Assembly: GCA_022266195.1 (NCBI GenBank)
Contig: WHVY01000005.1
Span: 6,138,001 to 6,202,000, forward strand
Source: Tetranychus cinnabarinus
Lineage: Eukaryota > Arthropoda > Arachnida > Trombidiformes > Tetranychidae
Reading direction: 5' to 3'
DNA: 64,000 bases
Of the stretch, positions 28,501 to 43,500 are shown piece by piece. Position 1 is the stretch's first letter. Every line of letters starts with the position of its first letter. The notes under the pieces were generated by a model. It was not told the origin of the DNA and ran no database searches. It was given only the letters and a program-made list of their open reading frames with translations. The position numbers were made by a program, and so were the translations under genes.

Positions 28501-31500
28501 CGATCCGTGACTTGACATTATGATTAGTTTAAGAATGGTTCATGTCAACTTATTACTTTCAAATACTAATGTTTATCTTGAAATACAGAACTAAAGAATC
28601 ATCATTAACATTGGAAACAGAAACGAGAAAACAATTTCAAGAGATGAAAATATTATCCAAAAAAGGTAAAAACAAGAGGAAAAAAGGGCCAAAATTTTTG
28701 GACATTAAGAAGGTTTAAATGTTGAATGGAACAATTTAAATTGCAAATTTGCAATAATGAGCTTTTATCCTGAAAAGATAAATCTGATTAAAGAAGCAAA
28801 AAATGAGCAGAAAACGTTTCTTGAAGGTAAATGTTCGAACAGATTCATGTCAATGGGACAATACAAAACCATAAACATGAGTTTTCCCTTGAACCTTTTC
28901 ATTGTTACTGGATATTGAGTGTTCAACTGATAAATATATCAATTCACAGTTGAAAAGTTCAAGTATGAATAGTGAATGGAGAATGGTTGGAAAAGAAGAA
29001 AATTAACAATTCAATGTTGTCAGATGTATGACATTCCATTAGGAATATGAGCATCTTGAGCATTTTTTTCAAAATTTTTTTTCTCTTTTTTCTGTAGCTT
29101 TTGCATTTTCCATTCTTGAACTTTACCCTGTTTATTCTGATTGTATTATAAAGCAACAGGAAATAGAAAGTCGAGAAGCAAAGAGAAGCAAAATATATTT
29201 ATAAATATAAATATATTACATTTTATTGTATTAAGATGTTCAACTATGGAATAATAAAATGAGAAAAGAAATGGAATCAGATTATCATGTAGAAAAGGAG
29301 TGAAAAGTTTTTTCTTCTTTTCTCTTTTGCTTCATTTTCCATGAATTGGTTTCACCTGATATTGATTAAACCAATGGAAATGGATTTAAATTGAAACTTC
29401 TTTTCATGGATCAACATGGGAATGTGACATTCGTCAAAGTGCATCTCATGTGGAAAATTCCTCGAGATGAAAGGTTTCATGGTGTGAGAGGGTAACAAGA
29501 GAAAAGGAAAATTTCGAACTTTGTTCAAGAACGAAATGCATTTTTCAATTTTAATGTACATTGAGAGGTAAAAAGGGCAAAGAGAGCTTCTTAATCCAAA
29601 ATGCATTTACAATATTCTCAAGGTAATGTTATTATTTAGAGGTAAAAGTTGATAGTTTCACCATTTAAATTGCATTATTCAGATTGTGCATGAAGAGTTG
29701 AGCTTTTTGTTTGAATGGATGAAAATGTTGCAAATGAGAATCTGATGAAACTACAGAATTCAAGAAAATTATTTACATTCAATTTTCCATTCTTGTCGAG
29801 TTTATCATTAAATGTTTTAGTTTTCATCATTTTTCCATTGATGCATTTATTCAAGTCTTTTGCGTCTTTTGATTTACTTTTTTATTCTCATTCGTAATTG
29901 AAACAATTGAACGATTGCCTGGAGCATTTCAAGTTATCATGTTTTTGAAATGGTTCAACTAATGATGAAAGGAAAGGGAAAGTAAATTAAGAATTGATTT
30001 AGTCAAAGAGTTGAATTCGCAAGATGAAACATGTTTGGCCATTAATTTAAACATTTACTCGAGGCTAAAATCAGGTTCACTTTTCTTCATCATGCAAAAC
30101 TTTGGTAAAGATAAAGTAAAGTGAGAAAAGTTAATCATTTCATTGCCTCAAGTTGGAATTTCAATTAACAATTATTGATAATTTCAAAAGTTGCCCGAGA
30201 AACTTGAAAAAAATTCTGATCAGTCGAATTTCGTTTCAGAAAAGATTTCGAATTTTGCATTTTTTCGAAAAAGTAATTTCTGCTCGCCTTTAAAAGCGCT
30301 TCAAAAATGTTGAATGCCATGAAGAAAATCCATAAAATCGAAACTCAAGAGACTTTTTCAACATGGAATGGAATTTCCATACTCAAGGTTTTACATGAGA
30401 ATTTCATGAACGAACGAATAAAGAGATTTTCATCTGAAATGATGAGATGAAATTATTTTCTACTTTGCTGAAGATATCAATAAATTTCAAGAACTATCAA
30501 CTGAAAGAAATGTCAGTTGGATTTAAAATGAGTTCACTCCCAGACTCTTTGATATAAACATTAATCTTGACTAAACTTTTTAATTGTAAAATTATGATAT
30601 GATATCAAAAAGAATTTTGTGAAATTTCAGTTTTCCTTTTTCCTGATGATCATGATGATCGATCAAAGCTTTGGAACTTTTTTATCTTTTTTTACGAAAA
30701 TTGAGCTGAAAGAAGTTCAATGATTAATAACAATTTAATAGGACTAAATGGGTTGTGAATATTAAGTGAATATCAAGATTCAAGATGTTGCTGGAAACGA
30801 AAAGAGAAGAAAATTTTGAATAATTTTTTATCTTTTTTTCCCTCGTTCCATGAGCAAAGAATTATTCTTTGATTATCATGGAAATAAATTGGTTCTTGAA
30901 CGACAAAAAAAGTCTATTCAATGTTGAACTTTTTTTCCGTTGGCTTGAGGTTGTTTCCATTGAATAAGTGACAATTTATTTATCGGAAAAGACTGAACAA
31001 AAATTGCATCTCTTTAAGCTCTTCTTTCATGGAAAGTTGATGATGAAACTGAAAGGTGATAAATATCAGATGGAAAGGAAGGGAATGAAATAAATGGTGA
31101 AAAGTGAGGAATCACAATGAAAACAGGAAACAATGATGATCAACGAAAAGTTTATCAACATTAATGTTTCTCTTGCGATTGTTTCATAACTCAAGTTCAT
31201 GATACAATGATTTACCCTGATAAAGGTGAGAAAAGTGTTTACATGAGAAAGACACAAATGATGAACAAGAATAAATGGTTCAAGAAAAAGGTTAACATAT
31301 TTAAACAATTTTTCATTTCTTTTCTTCTTTTGGTGTAAACTTTTCTTCAATTTGTATTGAAGCTCAATCATTCTGAAAGTTGATCAGAATTCACCAAATT
31401 GGTGGACTTTAAAGTTCATCTGATGAATGTTTTTGTTTCGGAATCAGTCGAAATATTGAGTTTTGTTGTGGAAATTTGTGAAAATGAAATTCTATTTTTT

Positions 31501-34500
31501 CTTCTTTTTTTGTTCTTCAATTGCTTCTCATTTGGAATCAACAGGCATTCAGTGGAATCCCTGAGTTTTGGCTATTTCTGTGATAACAACAAGTTTGAAT
31601 AACGTTTGTTACTGAATCAATTTTCGATTCTTTTTTCCTCTCTGAATAAACTGGAAACTCAATTTTTCACTTTTTTCTTCTCTTTTGCTTTTCTATTATG
31701 TTGTTCAGTTCAACCTTGTTTACGATATTATTTAGCATTCTTTATAGACTCATTCTCACTCCCAGAGGAGCTTACAAAATGTTTAAATTTAAAAGAATCT
31801 CAGCATTTTTCTTCTTCTCCAGTTTCCTTTGACATTTATCTTGTCCATTTTTGTTTGCTGTTCAGTGAAAGTTGACTCAAGATTACAAGTTGAAATTGAA
31901 AGCAAAAAATGTCCAAACTTTAGATGGAAACAATGTCAGAATGTTACACGAGAATTCAATAAATGTGTTATTATCGGTGAATATTGGAAGAGTGAAAATG
32001 GAAAAAAGTTCAACCAAAAAACTGATGTGATTCGAAAAACAAAACAAAATCTCAAACCAATTCCAAAAGCATCATTCAGGATAAAAATGAATTGTTAACA
32101 GAATTTTTCGATCTAAAACTGAATCAATAACGTTCATTTCTTACCTGCAAATACTATTTTATCACAAAAAATTGAGACAAAGGTACATTGTTACCTCTTC
32201 ATTAAAAGATAAATCGAAAGATTTCAAGATGTTCCAAGCTTTTCTTTTATTAGCTTGACTTCGCCATCGACATTTACAAAGTTCTAAGATTGGATGTTAA
32301 TCTTGAAAAGAGTTTCCTTCGAAGTAAAATTCATTGAGAATAAGTAATTGACCGAATCTCATCACAAAACCAAATATTTCGTTAAGAAGAGCTTAGAGAT
32401 TTTCCGAAACTTTTTTTGCTCGGATTCGATCGTTGCTCTAGTCTTCACCTAATGAACTTTTCACGAAGTTTTTGAAATCGTTTTTCGTCTTTTCTAATGA
32501 CGATTGAAGCAATTGCTTGCCGACTTGTTTTCAAATTCATTGACCAATTTTTTCAAGTGTTGATCTTTTATTCATCAAACTGGAACAACTAATGGCGTTA
32601 TTGATGGAAAACTCAATTTACTCGTATCATTCATAGTTAATGATTGGAAAGAAAAGGTTGTGAGAAAAACTTTTACAGGTGATTTCGTCTTTACCTGGTC
32701 CTTTCATCAGTAAAATTAAAGTGCAAAATGATCTAAAGTTAAATTGACTGAGACAAATAAGCAAATAAAGAGGAACGCAAAGAGTAACTTGAAAAAGGGA
32801 AAAACAAATAATTCTTTAATCAGATGTAATAATCGCAGCTTCTGATGAAAAGTAATGAGTTACAAAGTCACAGAGTATTTTGCTTCTTCTTACAAGTTCA
32901 TCCTTTATTCAACCATTTAACATAAATAAATGAGATAAAAGTTTGGCTGACAATTGCGAGTTGCGGAACTGAAAACAATCAAACCTCAGGTTAACCTTCA
33001 ATCCATTTGGTTACAAAAATGCAGCCAACAATCGACTTTTTGATTATCCATTCTTCACCTGTATTTACTGATGATCATCATTCCTTTTGTTTAATGATAA
33101 AAGTCAAAATTATCATTTCCCCTGTTGATTCATTTTCTGGATTCGCTTTTATCCATTAATTGGTTGGCAACAGTTTAAATGACAATCCTATCTGTTAACC
33201 TGCAAATAAATATTCATTTACCCTGAAATACCTGAATACTCGAGAGAAACTGGAAACTCGACTAATAGAAATTCATTTTTTTCTCTACTTTTTTTCTACT
33301 CTTCCAATTGTCATTGCATTCACATCTTGAATCGATGAGCAATTTTCAGGAAAACTTTGAGCTTCATAACAAAGCATTAACCTATCAACTTTCATCTGAA
33401 TAACCATGAATTTATTGTCTTGTAATGTGAGAAAAGAAGGAAAAAAGTGTCACAAATTAAACAATTTCATCTTTCTTCTTCTTCTTCATCAACCTTTTCT
33501 CAATTTTCAGTTGATTAACTTTAATCAAAATGAATCAAAGCCTTGAGCTACCTTGGCAAATTGGGCTAAAATGAAGAGATAAATTCTCGATGAACTGAAT
33601 ACACTTTTTACTCGAAAAGTGGAAACAGAAAAATTTCATTCTTTACCTTTTCCAATTGAACTGTCTTGCTTCACCTCAAACTTGTTCAACTTTCTTCATT
33701 CCCAGTCGCTTGGGAAATTCAAGCCCTGATTCAAAGTTATTTATTGTTTTCTTGCTTTCTCTTCTTCCATTGTTTTCCATTCAATAATCATCAACTTGGA
33801 TAATTTATTGTCTCTTCACTGCCTTTCTGCATCAATTGGCTGAAACCACAACTCCAAGTAAAATCACTAAACTGTTGTTCACTTGCATATAAACTTTTTT
33901 TATTTGATCGTTTACTTTGCTTCCAATTAATCTAATAATCTGGTAAATCAGAGAATCAAACATTTGAACCATTTTTTCGTGAAATGATATTCAACTTTTC
34001 ATTTGATTATCTTGTTGATTTGTTTAAATTGATAGTTAACTTGGATAACAATATTCATCATGTTATCCTCTTTTCACTGTTTTCTTCATTGTTGGGCTTC
34101 TTTGTGATTCTAGTTTTGCTGTTTTAGCTCAAGGCGAGAAGTAAAAGGACAGGAAGAAAAGCGATTGTGAACAAGATAAAAAACAGAAATTGAATATTGA
34201 AACTGGAAAAGAAACTCAAGGGAATATCATGATGAATAGTTTATTATCAAAAATATGTGAAGCTATAAAAAGAGGTTTGTTTGATGAAAACTCTGATTTA
34301 GAATTCATTTTGAACGTCAATTTAGAAACTTGTGATTTGGCGAATAAACAACTTAACGAATGCTCCAAGTTTTCCAATTTCGATTTTTCTCATTCTCTTA
34401 ATTGCTCTTCTTCATTTCGATCGATTCTCAAAGAATCTGAACTCGGAATTTGTAAAGTAAATTATCTTTCGATTTCATTTGGAAATGAAACAATTATCAG

Positions 34501-37500
34501 TTTTCGAAGAAAATTTGGGTTTATTTTGCTTTCAATTTTTTGGTAACATTTTGAAATGAAAAGGCAAAGATAAAAACATTAACTTGTCAGCGAATAAAAT
34601 TCAACATTTAATTTGATCTTCATGTAACCAAGTCGCTGCTTCGAATAATTTAATTTAAAGTAAAAAAAAGTTTGCTCTAAAAAAGAAGTGAAAATAATGT
34701 GATTTTACCATTTTCTGTCTATCAAAATTACTATTCAATTCTCACAAGAGACTCATTCAACTGAATACATAATTTATCAACCATTAATATTCTCATCATT
34801 TTCTGGTCTCCATTCATTTCTTGATTTATCAGGTTATCAATAAACTTAAATGAATAAAAAAGAGCGAAAACACAGCTTAAATGATAAGACGAAAAAAGTA
34901 AAGGCTTTTATCAGTTATAAGATAATAGGAAACAAAAGACTGGGAATTATGAGTAAAAGCAACAAAAGCTTCCCTGCAAATGTCAGAGTTACAATACATT
35001 AACCAATTATCAGATTGTTTGAATCAACATTATTCACTAACTTGGTTACCTTTAATACTCAGGTTAGGATTCGTCAACTCAAGTTTACAAAAATCAGGTT
35101 TGGTTAGTCAGCCTGAAGGTAACATTAGCAACAGCAAAAAAGCATCTGAAAATTTCAACAAACGAACAACAAATTCGAAATTCACCAAAAAATAGATTCA
35201 ATTACTTGGACTCATCATTTCTTGTGCTAAACTTTGATTCTAATGAGCGATACTTTTGCATATGGAATGACAGTTTCATGTTTTTAAAGAATAACAACAG
35301 AAAAGTTCTGGATTTTGACGGTTGAAATGAGCATCTTTTGAATTTGATCCGATTTCGTCCCAATGAGCGAAAGAAGAAATTGGCGAAAATATTGTAATAT
35401 ATTAACAAAAGTAAAGGGTTTATATGCAATTTAATGGTTGCATTCCCTTGAATGAACCTTGGATAGGCGTAAACCAATCAAATTGAACAAAGCTGAGTAA
35501 CTATGGTTGAATTATTTCATGAACAGTGTGAGAGTAGAAAAAAGAAGGAAAAAAATGTAAAAATGAAATAATAAAAAGCTTATCATTCTTTTTTATCCTC
35601 CACTGACAAATATAACCAGAGTATAACACTTGAAATTTGTTTAACAGTTAACACAAACGATTCTATGGTTAAGTAGGTTTAGTATTATTTGGCGGTTTCA
35701 CTGTTTTGCATGATAATGCTTCCATTATCAACAGGCTTTTCGTATTATTATTTACTGTGAAACTAATTAAATCATCAGATTATAAAAATAATATAATTTG
35801 GTCAAAATGATGGATTACAGGATGAAGGTGATTAAAATTGATTGCCTATTGTAAATGGATTAAATGTTTTAATCTTTCATTAAAATTTACAATTGTTGTT
35901 GCGTTCATGGTCTTGGTCATTCAGGGAATTGGAGATAATTTTTTTTTGAAAGATTGATTGAGATGCAATACAGAATTGGGTGAAACTGAAAAGATATGAA
36001 GATGGATAGGTAAGATGAGAAGAGAGTTGGATGGAAGATAAAAAAAGTAAGTAAACTGAAACTGACTGGAAAAAGGTACAAAAATGAGTTAAACTGGGAT
36101 AAACCATTTAACAATTACGTTGAATCAGGTTAAGTGAAACGTAAACAACGTTGACTGACTTTGTGTGAACAACAAGCTAAAGCTGTGTGTCTTGAGGAAG
36201 GAGCTTGTTGAGCCATGAAATGAGAAATTCAAAGAGTAAATAAGAGGAGGAAATTGTTATTAAAGTTGAGAAGATGATGATCATCAAGAAATTGAGGAGT
36301 TGGTTTACACTGAGAAGGTAACAAAGGTAAAGGTTGATTCTCCGATTAAATCAACAGACATTTAAGATGAAAGATAAAACATTTTTCGTGTTTCCTTATC
36401 AATCGACTTAATAGAATCAATACTATTATTTCACTCCCAGCCCAACTCCCAACTCACTCCCAGTTCCAAGTCCCAAAACTTATTTCCAGTTTTACTCCCA
36501 ACCTCACTCCTAGTCTCACTCCCAGTTTCACTCCAAGTTCTAACTCCTTGTTAACAGATATATAGTTGAATTTTTAGTTCAATTTCATGAGGGAAAGTTG
36601 GGTTCATCAATCTTACTGTTGAGTAAGTTTGAGAATTGATAACAGAAATGCTGGATGTTTCGATTCTAATTGTAAGTCTGAACAAGTTCCGAATGTACTG
36701 AATCTTTTTCAAGTCCACTTATAAAGAGGTGAAATATGAGTCAAATTATTATTAGCCTTTCCACCAGGTGAGATAGGATTACAGGTAAATTGGAAACTTT
36801 TGCTGACACCAATTTTTGAAATTAAATTGAATTAGATTTAATTTCCTTTTGAATTTTTCGTTAGCTCTTCAACTTTGGCTGAAAATGGTTTTTTTGAACG
36901 AATCTAAAAGACAAAAAATTAATCAATCAGAATATTATTTTTACTTCAACTTTCGTTTGAAAGCTGAACAATATTGATAATATTTTGATTCTGAAAAGGC
37001 ACTCTTTCTTTGCCTTTATAAGTGCTGTACACTTTGACCTGAATATAATGATAATAAAAAATAATAAATTGGATAAGGTTTAGAGGAAAAACAAAAACTA
37101 TTTATCAATAAGAAAAGTGATTTAAAAAGTCTTATCAAACTATCATTATCTTGATAGAGAAAGACATTTTTATTAAAAGTTACCAAGCAACCATGACAAA
37201 GTTATTCTCATGATACAATTTTCAGAATCAAAGCTTGCCGAAGCAAAAAAAAAATGATATATTAATAAAAATAATAGCAAAGGACACAAGTGGAAGCACA
37301 TTATAAATTGGCCAGTTTTTTGTTCAAAGGATTCTGATGATATATTCAAAGTGCGTCAAAACAAAATTCAATCTCGACTTGATAAAGTAAAGGTTAGCTG
37401 AGAAGGTCAACGAATAAAGGTTTATTCATTGAAGAATGTTGAAAGATTGTAACAAATTTGCCTGAGCAAAAGAGCATGAATGGAATCTTAATGAGTTAAA

Positions 37501-40500
37501 GGGTTAAAAGGAAAGATAAAGGTTGGATAAATGTTCAATTTTCTTATCCCAATTACTTTATCAACTCGATAATCAATTTCATGTTGAAAAAGTATTTCGA
37601 TTTATCAGAAAATTTCAATAAGAAAATGGCACAACAGAGTTTCCAGGGAGTTTCAGATAAAGATGATTCTTGGAAGAAATTTGTTCCAATGTTGTCCCGA
37701 TAACTTGTAATTGATATCCTTTCGATACTCTCATTATTCTTACATCATGATGAACTTAACCAAGTGTAAATAAAGTGTTCTTGTCAGTAATCAGTATTCA
37801 GAAGACGATCTTTCATCTTGAGTCAATCACAATAACGACCAAGAATAATGATCTAACCTTGTTGCTCATTAATTTTACTCAGAAACCAATTTTCTTTTCT
37901 TCACTTTTACCATTGAATCTGATTTTTTTTCTCCTCCATTATAATTCCATTTGAATCAAGCAAATTCTCAAGTTCATGATCTTTCATTTATGGAAATGCA
38001 TTTCATGTAAAAAGGTAGAAATCTAAAGATTTATGGATTCTCTCACTTGATACTTAATCTCGGCAGAAACAGTCGACCCAATTAAACACTCGATTGGCTG
38101 AGTTTATCACATGGTAATGATCAACTCAGGGTTTGGGACAGTTTCAGAGCATTTGACTTGAGAATTGATAAATGCAAGAAAGTTATGACTTAACTTTTTC
38201 TTCAACTTTTGTTTCTCTGAATATATAAATATACTTGTAAAATGAAAGACCAAAAAGCACCAGAAAAACTGGCAAAACAGGGAAACATATCAAGGGAAAC
38301 ATTAGAGTAATTCTGAAATATAATTCCCTGGGTAAATAACGTTCATGATGGTTCCATTAGGGAAGCAATTTGTTATTCTGGTTCAAGTTGCTCTTCTTGT
38401 TTTTCTTGTTGTTACTTCCATTCTTATGATTATTATTGTTGCTATTAGTATTAGCATTATTATTATCATTATAACTATTTTTTTTCTTTACGCCATTTGC
38501 CCATTTTATCAATGTTAGTATTAAAAAAAGTGTATCTACTGTTTTTGTGATTTATCATGGAAATGGAAAGAAAAGAAGAGGATGCTATGAATGATTCAAC
38601 AATGAGTACAAATAATAACTTGGAATGGATGCAAAAAGAACCGGTCAATTGCTATCCATTTATCAACAATAATTAACTTAAAATGCAAGTTAATGTTTGA
38701 TTAGACCTGAGACTTGCAATTGAACTTTTAAAATGCATACTCTAAGCATCCATTAAACTATTCAAGAAACGTTTACAACATTTGAGACCCTGACTTTGCA
38801 TGAGTATGAATTGGGGAAAAAGTTGCTCAGTGTTCAATGAGAATTAGTTTTATTGAAAAGGCTAAAATTGTTAGAATATTTTGAATATTCATTTCTCTAT
38901 GAATTTTTATCGTTGAATGATAACGGAAACTGCACCTGCTTAACTTTAGTTGAGTCTTTGATCTATTTTGTATTGAATATGTTCTTCATGGAACCAAGTA
39001 AATGTCCGATTTATGTTTAAGTCTTAAGTCGCTAGTTTCTGTATGTTTTGAAAAGCAATGTGAGAAAACAGAAACAATGAAGAAACTCTTGGAGCTTATT
39101 ATAAACATTATTGAACTAAATAAGTGTTTCTTCAAGTCTGGTTTTGATGGAATGACTTGAATCCCATAGAGAAATAAATGTCCAAAATATTCTGATTTAC
39201 TTCTGAAGCATAGTTTGGATTATTTCTAATCCAAACTCATGAAAGGTATTGAACTTGAAGTCGGATAATCGAGTCTTAATCACCATTTGTTTCTATCAAC
39301 CATATGTACACAATATTTACTCATTAAAGAATCGAAGATTTTTGCTTCGAAAATTGGATAATCTCAAGATTACTGAATAATCAAAATGCAAGATCGATGA
39401 AAATTCTGAATGGAAAATTTGTCAATAAGATCTCTACCAAAAGTATTAATAGAAAGGTCAAAGACGATAAAACCTTGAATTTTTTCATAAAGTTGGTTTT
39501 CAGTTTCTCAATGAATCGATATTGTACTTTTACCTCGTTGAAAACTTTGAGAGTAAACTTTGAATGTCTGATGGCATGAAACATGAAACTATGAATTTTG
39601 ACATTTCAGGTAATGGAATCAAAAAAGTTCTGGATTTGCATTTACAAATGATGGAAATGGTAAAATTAGGAATGAGGAAATTTCAATTCAAATCGATTCA
39701 AATGATCTCGAAAAATTCAAATCTTTATTTCCAATTGGATTCCATGAAATTTCGAGGAAAATTTCAAAATAATTCGAATGTGAAATTACGATCATCTTTT
39801 TGGAACAATAATTTGAATTCTGCAGGGTCAGTGATGCACTTTGATTATAATGTGAAAAATTTTGATTCCCTGGAAATGCTGGCTAATTATTGTCTGTTAA
39901 TTAACAACTTTCAAACTCGATACAGAATAAACTTTCAATTCCCATTTGCAATCAACAGCATTAACTTTGAAATGCACTTTTCATCCAAAACGAAAATGAA
40001 GAGAAAAAAACTCGAATCGTGACATGAATTTACAATTTACAATTTATAACCAACGAGAACATCATTTACATGATAATTAACTGATAACCATTTTTTGTCA
40101 TCAAAAGTGTAAAAGTAAAAACTGATTTGAAACATTTCGATATCAACTGAAAAAAGATTTTCAAGTTTCTCTCAATGCCGATGAAACAGAAGGAAAAGTT
40201 ATTAAAAGTTGAACAACAGAGCAATAAAATTGATGAGCAAAAATGGGTGACAATTAAATGGAAAATATTTCATTTCTCATTCCATGCATTTCACTGAAAT
40301 CCAATATTCGTTGAACTTGGTTGAAGGGTACAATGTTAAGGTGTAAACATGCTTGACAATGATATTGACAGCAACATGTTGACTACAGTATTACCATGAT
40401 AATGGAAAGATAATAATGATGGAAGGAAAAAATTAGTTGAAGCACAAATAACTAATATGATGATCAACATGAAGTCAAACATTAACTTAATACAACACAA

Positions 40501-43500
40501 GTGACAAGTTATCCTATCTTAGGTGGTGAAGACAAGTGAATGGTGAGAAGTTAATATATCACGGTTAATCATCAGATGACCATGTAATCAGTTTGATGTA
40601 TCATTTAGCATCAAGTTTATCAAGGTTACCATTGGGGTCACGTTGAGCTGCAATGCAAATACAATTGAAGCGAGAAGATGAAGAGAGAAGGAAAAAAAGG
40701 ACAAAAATGTGAACAAAAGTAAATGTCAGTAAAACAGATTGAATTGTCACAACTTTCAGATTAATCAAATCAGATAATGAATCCAGTTCATGTTGAACCT
40801 TTACCTTTATCTGTAAAGTAAACAATGTTGACCTGGAATGTTTGCAACTGAAAATTGCAACTAACATTGTTGGTTCATTTGAAAATGGCAAAACTATGGA
40901 CATGAAAAGGCACTTTTCAATTGAAGAGTCATTTTTTATTTTTTGTTTTTTATTGACTTCTGTTTTACATTTATGTTTAGAATGAGTTGAAAACATATTT
41001 AATTGTGTCGACGCAGGTTGAGATGATGTACCAATAAATTAGTAATTTGATCAAGCTGAGATGTAAGATGTGTCTTGTTACAGCTTCAATCTTCTCATTG
41101 TTTTGTTCATTTATTACATATTGAGAATGTCAATCACCGATTCATAGTTTCCCTATCGAATATGGCTGAGTAAATTGATTTATAAATTGATGCTCAGCTT
41201 TTTCGTGGCTGGATTTACATTTGAATTTTTTCTTTAATTTGACGATTTATAAATAGATAACAAGACATAAACGTTATCAGAATTAAACCTGAGGTCAAGT
41301 TTGAGGGTTCTATTTCATAACTTTACTTTTGAAACTCTTGCGCGATGCTATTATTAGATGTAATTATTAGATGCACATAATTGGTGGTAGACAACCAGTG
41401 TACAACATTTCGCAGTTTAATTTTTTAGCTCAAGATTATAGAGGAAAGTGTTGGTAAAATTAGAATGCATGAAAATTATTTTACAATTTAATGCGAGAAA
41501 AGTTATTCAGAGATGAAATTTTTTCATTGTTTATCGAAATTCATAGATTCACCATTTTTTTGTTGAATCACTTTTTTAATACTCCAAGAGTTTCGACAAA
41601 AGAATTGATTAGACTTTAACTTTCATTATAATGACAAAAAAATGTATCATAATAATGTCTAATAAAGAGAAACTGTTGAAGCAATTAGTCGATTGTTTCA
41701 TCAACTAATTTACATTACAACAAGTGAAATTAACTTTCCCATGTACTAATAGTAAATAGAAAGTTTGAGGCTAAAAAAAAGGCACATTTCCATATGAATG
41801 TTTTCCTGAAGAAAAGAGTTGAACCATCAAAAGATAGTAAACTAAAGACAATGAAGATGAGCGGAAAGAAGAAGGAAAAGATTGAAAGATTGTTGACTAA
41901 ATGTTGTTGCTATTAAGTTCAACTCATGGGAATTGATATGGAAAGGGAGTGAAAAGTTATCAGGTTGACAGGGAAGAAGAAGAAGAAGGGAAAAAGCAAT
42001 GATAAAAGTATCAGTTGAAATGGATATAAAAAAGGAAAATACAAGAGAAAAGTTTCTCTTTTTTTTGTATGAGCTTTCATCTAATTTAAATGAGTTTACA
42101 ATTCTTAAAATTGGTTTCATTGAAGAGAGTAAATGTGACATGAGAAGCAAATTCAGATGAAACAGAAAAGAAAAAAATCTTTTGTAACTTTTTTATTCTA
42201 ATTTTTAGTCTCAACAGAAGAAGAAGAAACAGTAAAAAGGAGGAAATTGTGATGATAATCATGATAATGATGGAGAGGAAATATGTTGATTGATCAGAGA
42301 ATCAGCCGTAACTTTCCATCAGATTTACATGGAGAAACGAGTCGAAATTAATTAACCATTTTTGAGATTAGAAAATGAATTTTTCGAAACTTTAGAAACT
42401 CATTTGATAAACTTTAGCAAGTTGAGCTTTGGGCGATAAAAGTGCCTAATGTTTAGTACTTTGACTGTTTCAGTTAAACATTGAGCTAAATATTATTACA
42501 ACTTGAAGCTATTAATATAATCATTATTTACTGTTGTTCATTGTTATTTAGTAATAACTTTGATATCATGTTTATTCAAATAAAGTTTATCCAATTATTA
42601 TGATTATCAGAATGGAACAGAAAAGAGGAGAAAATTTTTCTTCTTCTTCTCCTGTTTTCCTTCTCGAATCTCTTTTTTGTTATTGAATTTGGTGGATGCC
42701 AAATGAAAGAGTTACTGAGCTGATTTAACTTGTTTCGCGGTTAATCAAATAATCAAAAGTAATGTTGTAAATTAGATTGCGAGTTAACTGAATTACAGGT
42801 TAAACAGTTTATCAACACTTTCAGTTTTACTTGATAATTGCATGAAATTCAATTGATAATTCTGATAAAAACAAAGGCGAAAAGGGAAAAGAGAGGAGCA
42901 AAAACTTGTGAGATTCATGTCAGATTAATGTCAACTTTTTTGTCGACAAAAATTTCCGGTTCATGGAAAAGGAAATGATACAAAATGTTCAACCTGAAGA
43001 TGAAATGAAATTTCAATAATCAAGAATCGAGAATAATTTTTCGTCAAAAATATCAATTCTTCATTTTGCATTTCAGCAAAACTGTCAACTGTGAATTAAC
43101 AATTGACTCATTTTTATTGTCAATTGTTCTCGAGAAACAGAAATGCTTCTGAAGTTGATGAAATTCACTCCCAGTTGGCAAGTTGCGATTTTATCATTTA
43201 CTATCAACCCATGCGCTCAAGTATCATGTTCAACTGGGATGATAAGAGTGAGTCAGTTGTAGTTTGTTGTTGTTTATAGCAAAAAATGTATACAACAAAA
43301 ATGATGAGCGAAAGGATAAAGATGAGAAACAGTGAAATGTGAAGTTATACAATTCTGAATAATCTTTGGAACCAATGGAATGTATTAATTGATTTTTTTG
43401 TGAAATTATCATTTTCTGCTGATTCTCTGTTTCATCATTTTTATCATGATATTCATTGAAAGATTTCCATTCAATGGTCAACCTTTTTATCCATATTATT

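Noticed and set aside
35880..36114. Ser/Phe-rich minus-strand ORFs in two frames
   Set aside because: They are overlapping frames over poly-pyrimidine sequence with biased composition, typical of intron shadows.
40601..40996. 131-codon minus-strand ORF ending in a short less AT-rich segment after an acceptor-like TTGCAG
   Set aside because: It has hydrophobic, low-complexity composition and no partner exon. The last 15 codons look exon-like but are too short to support.
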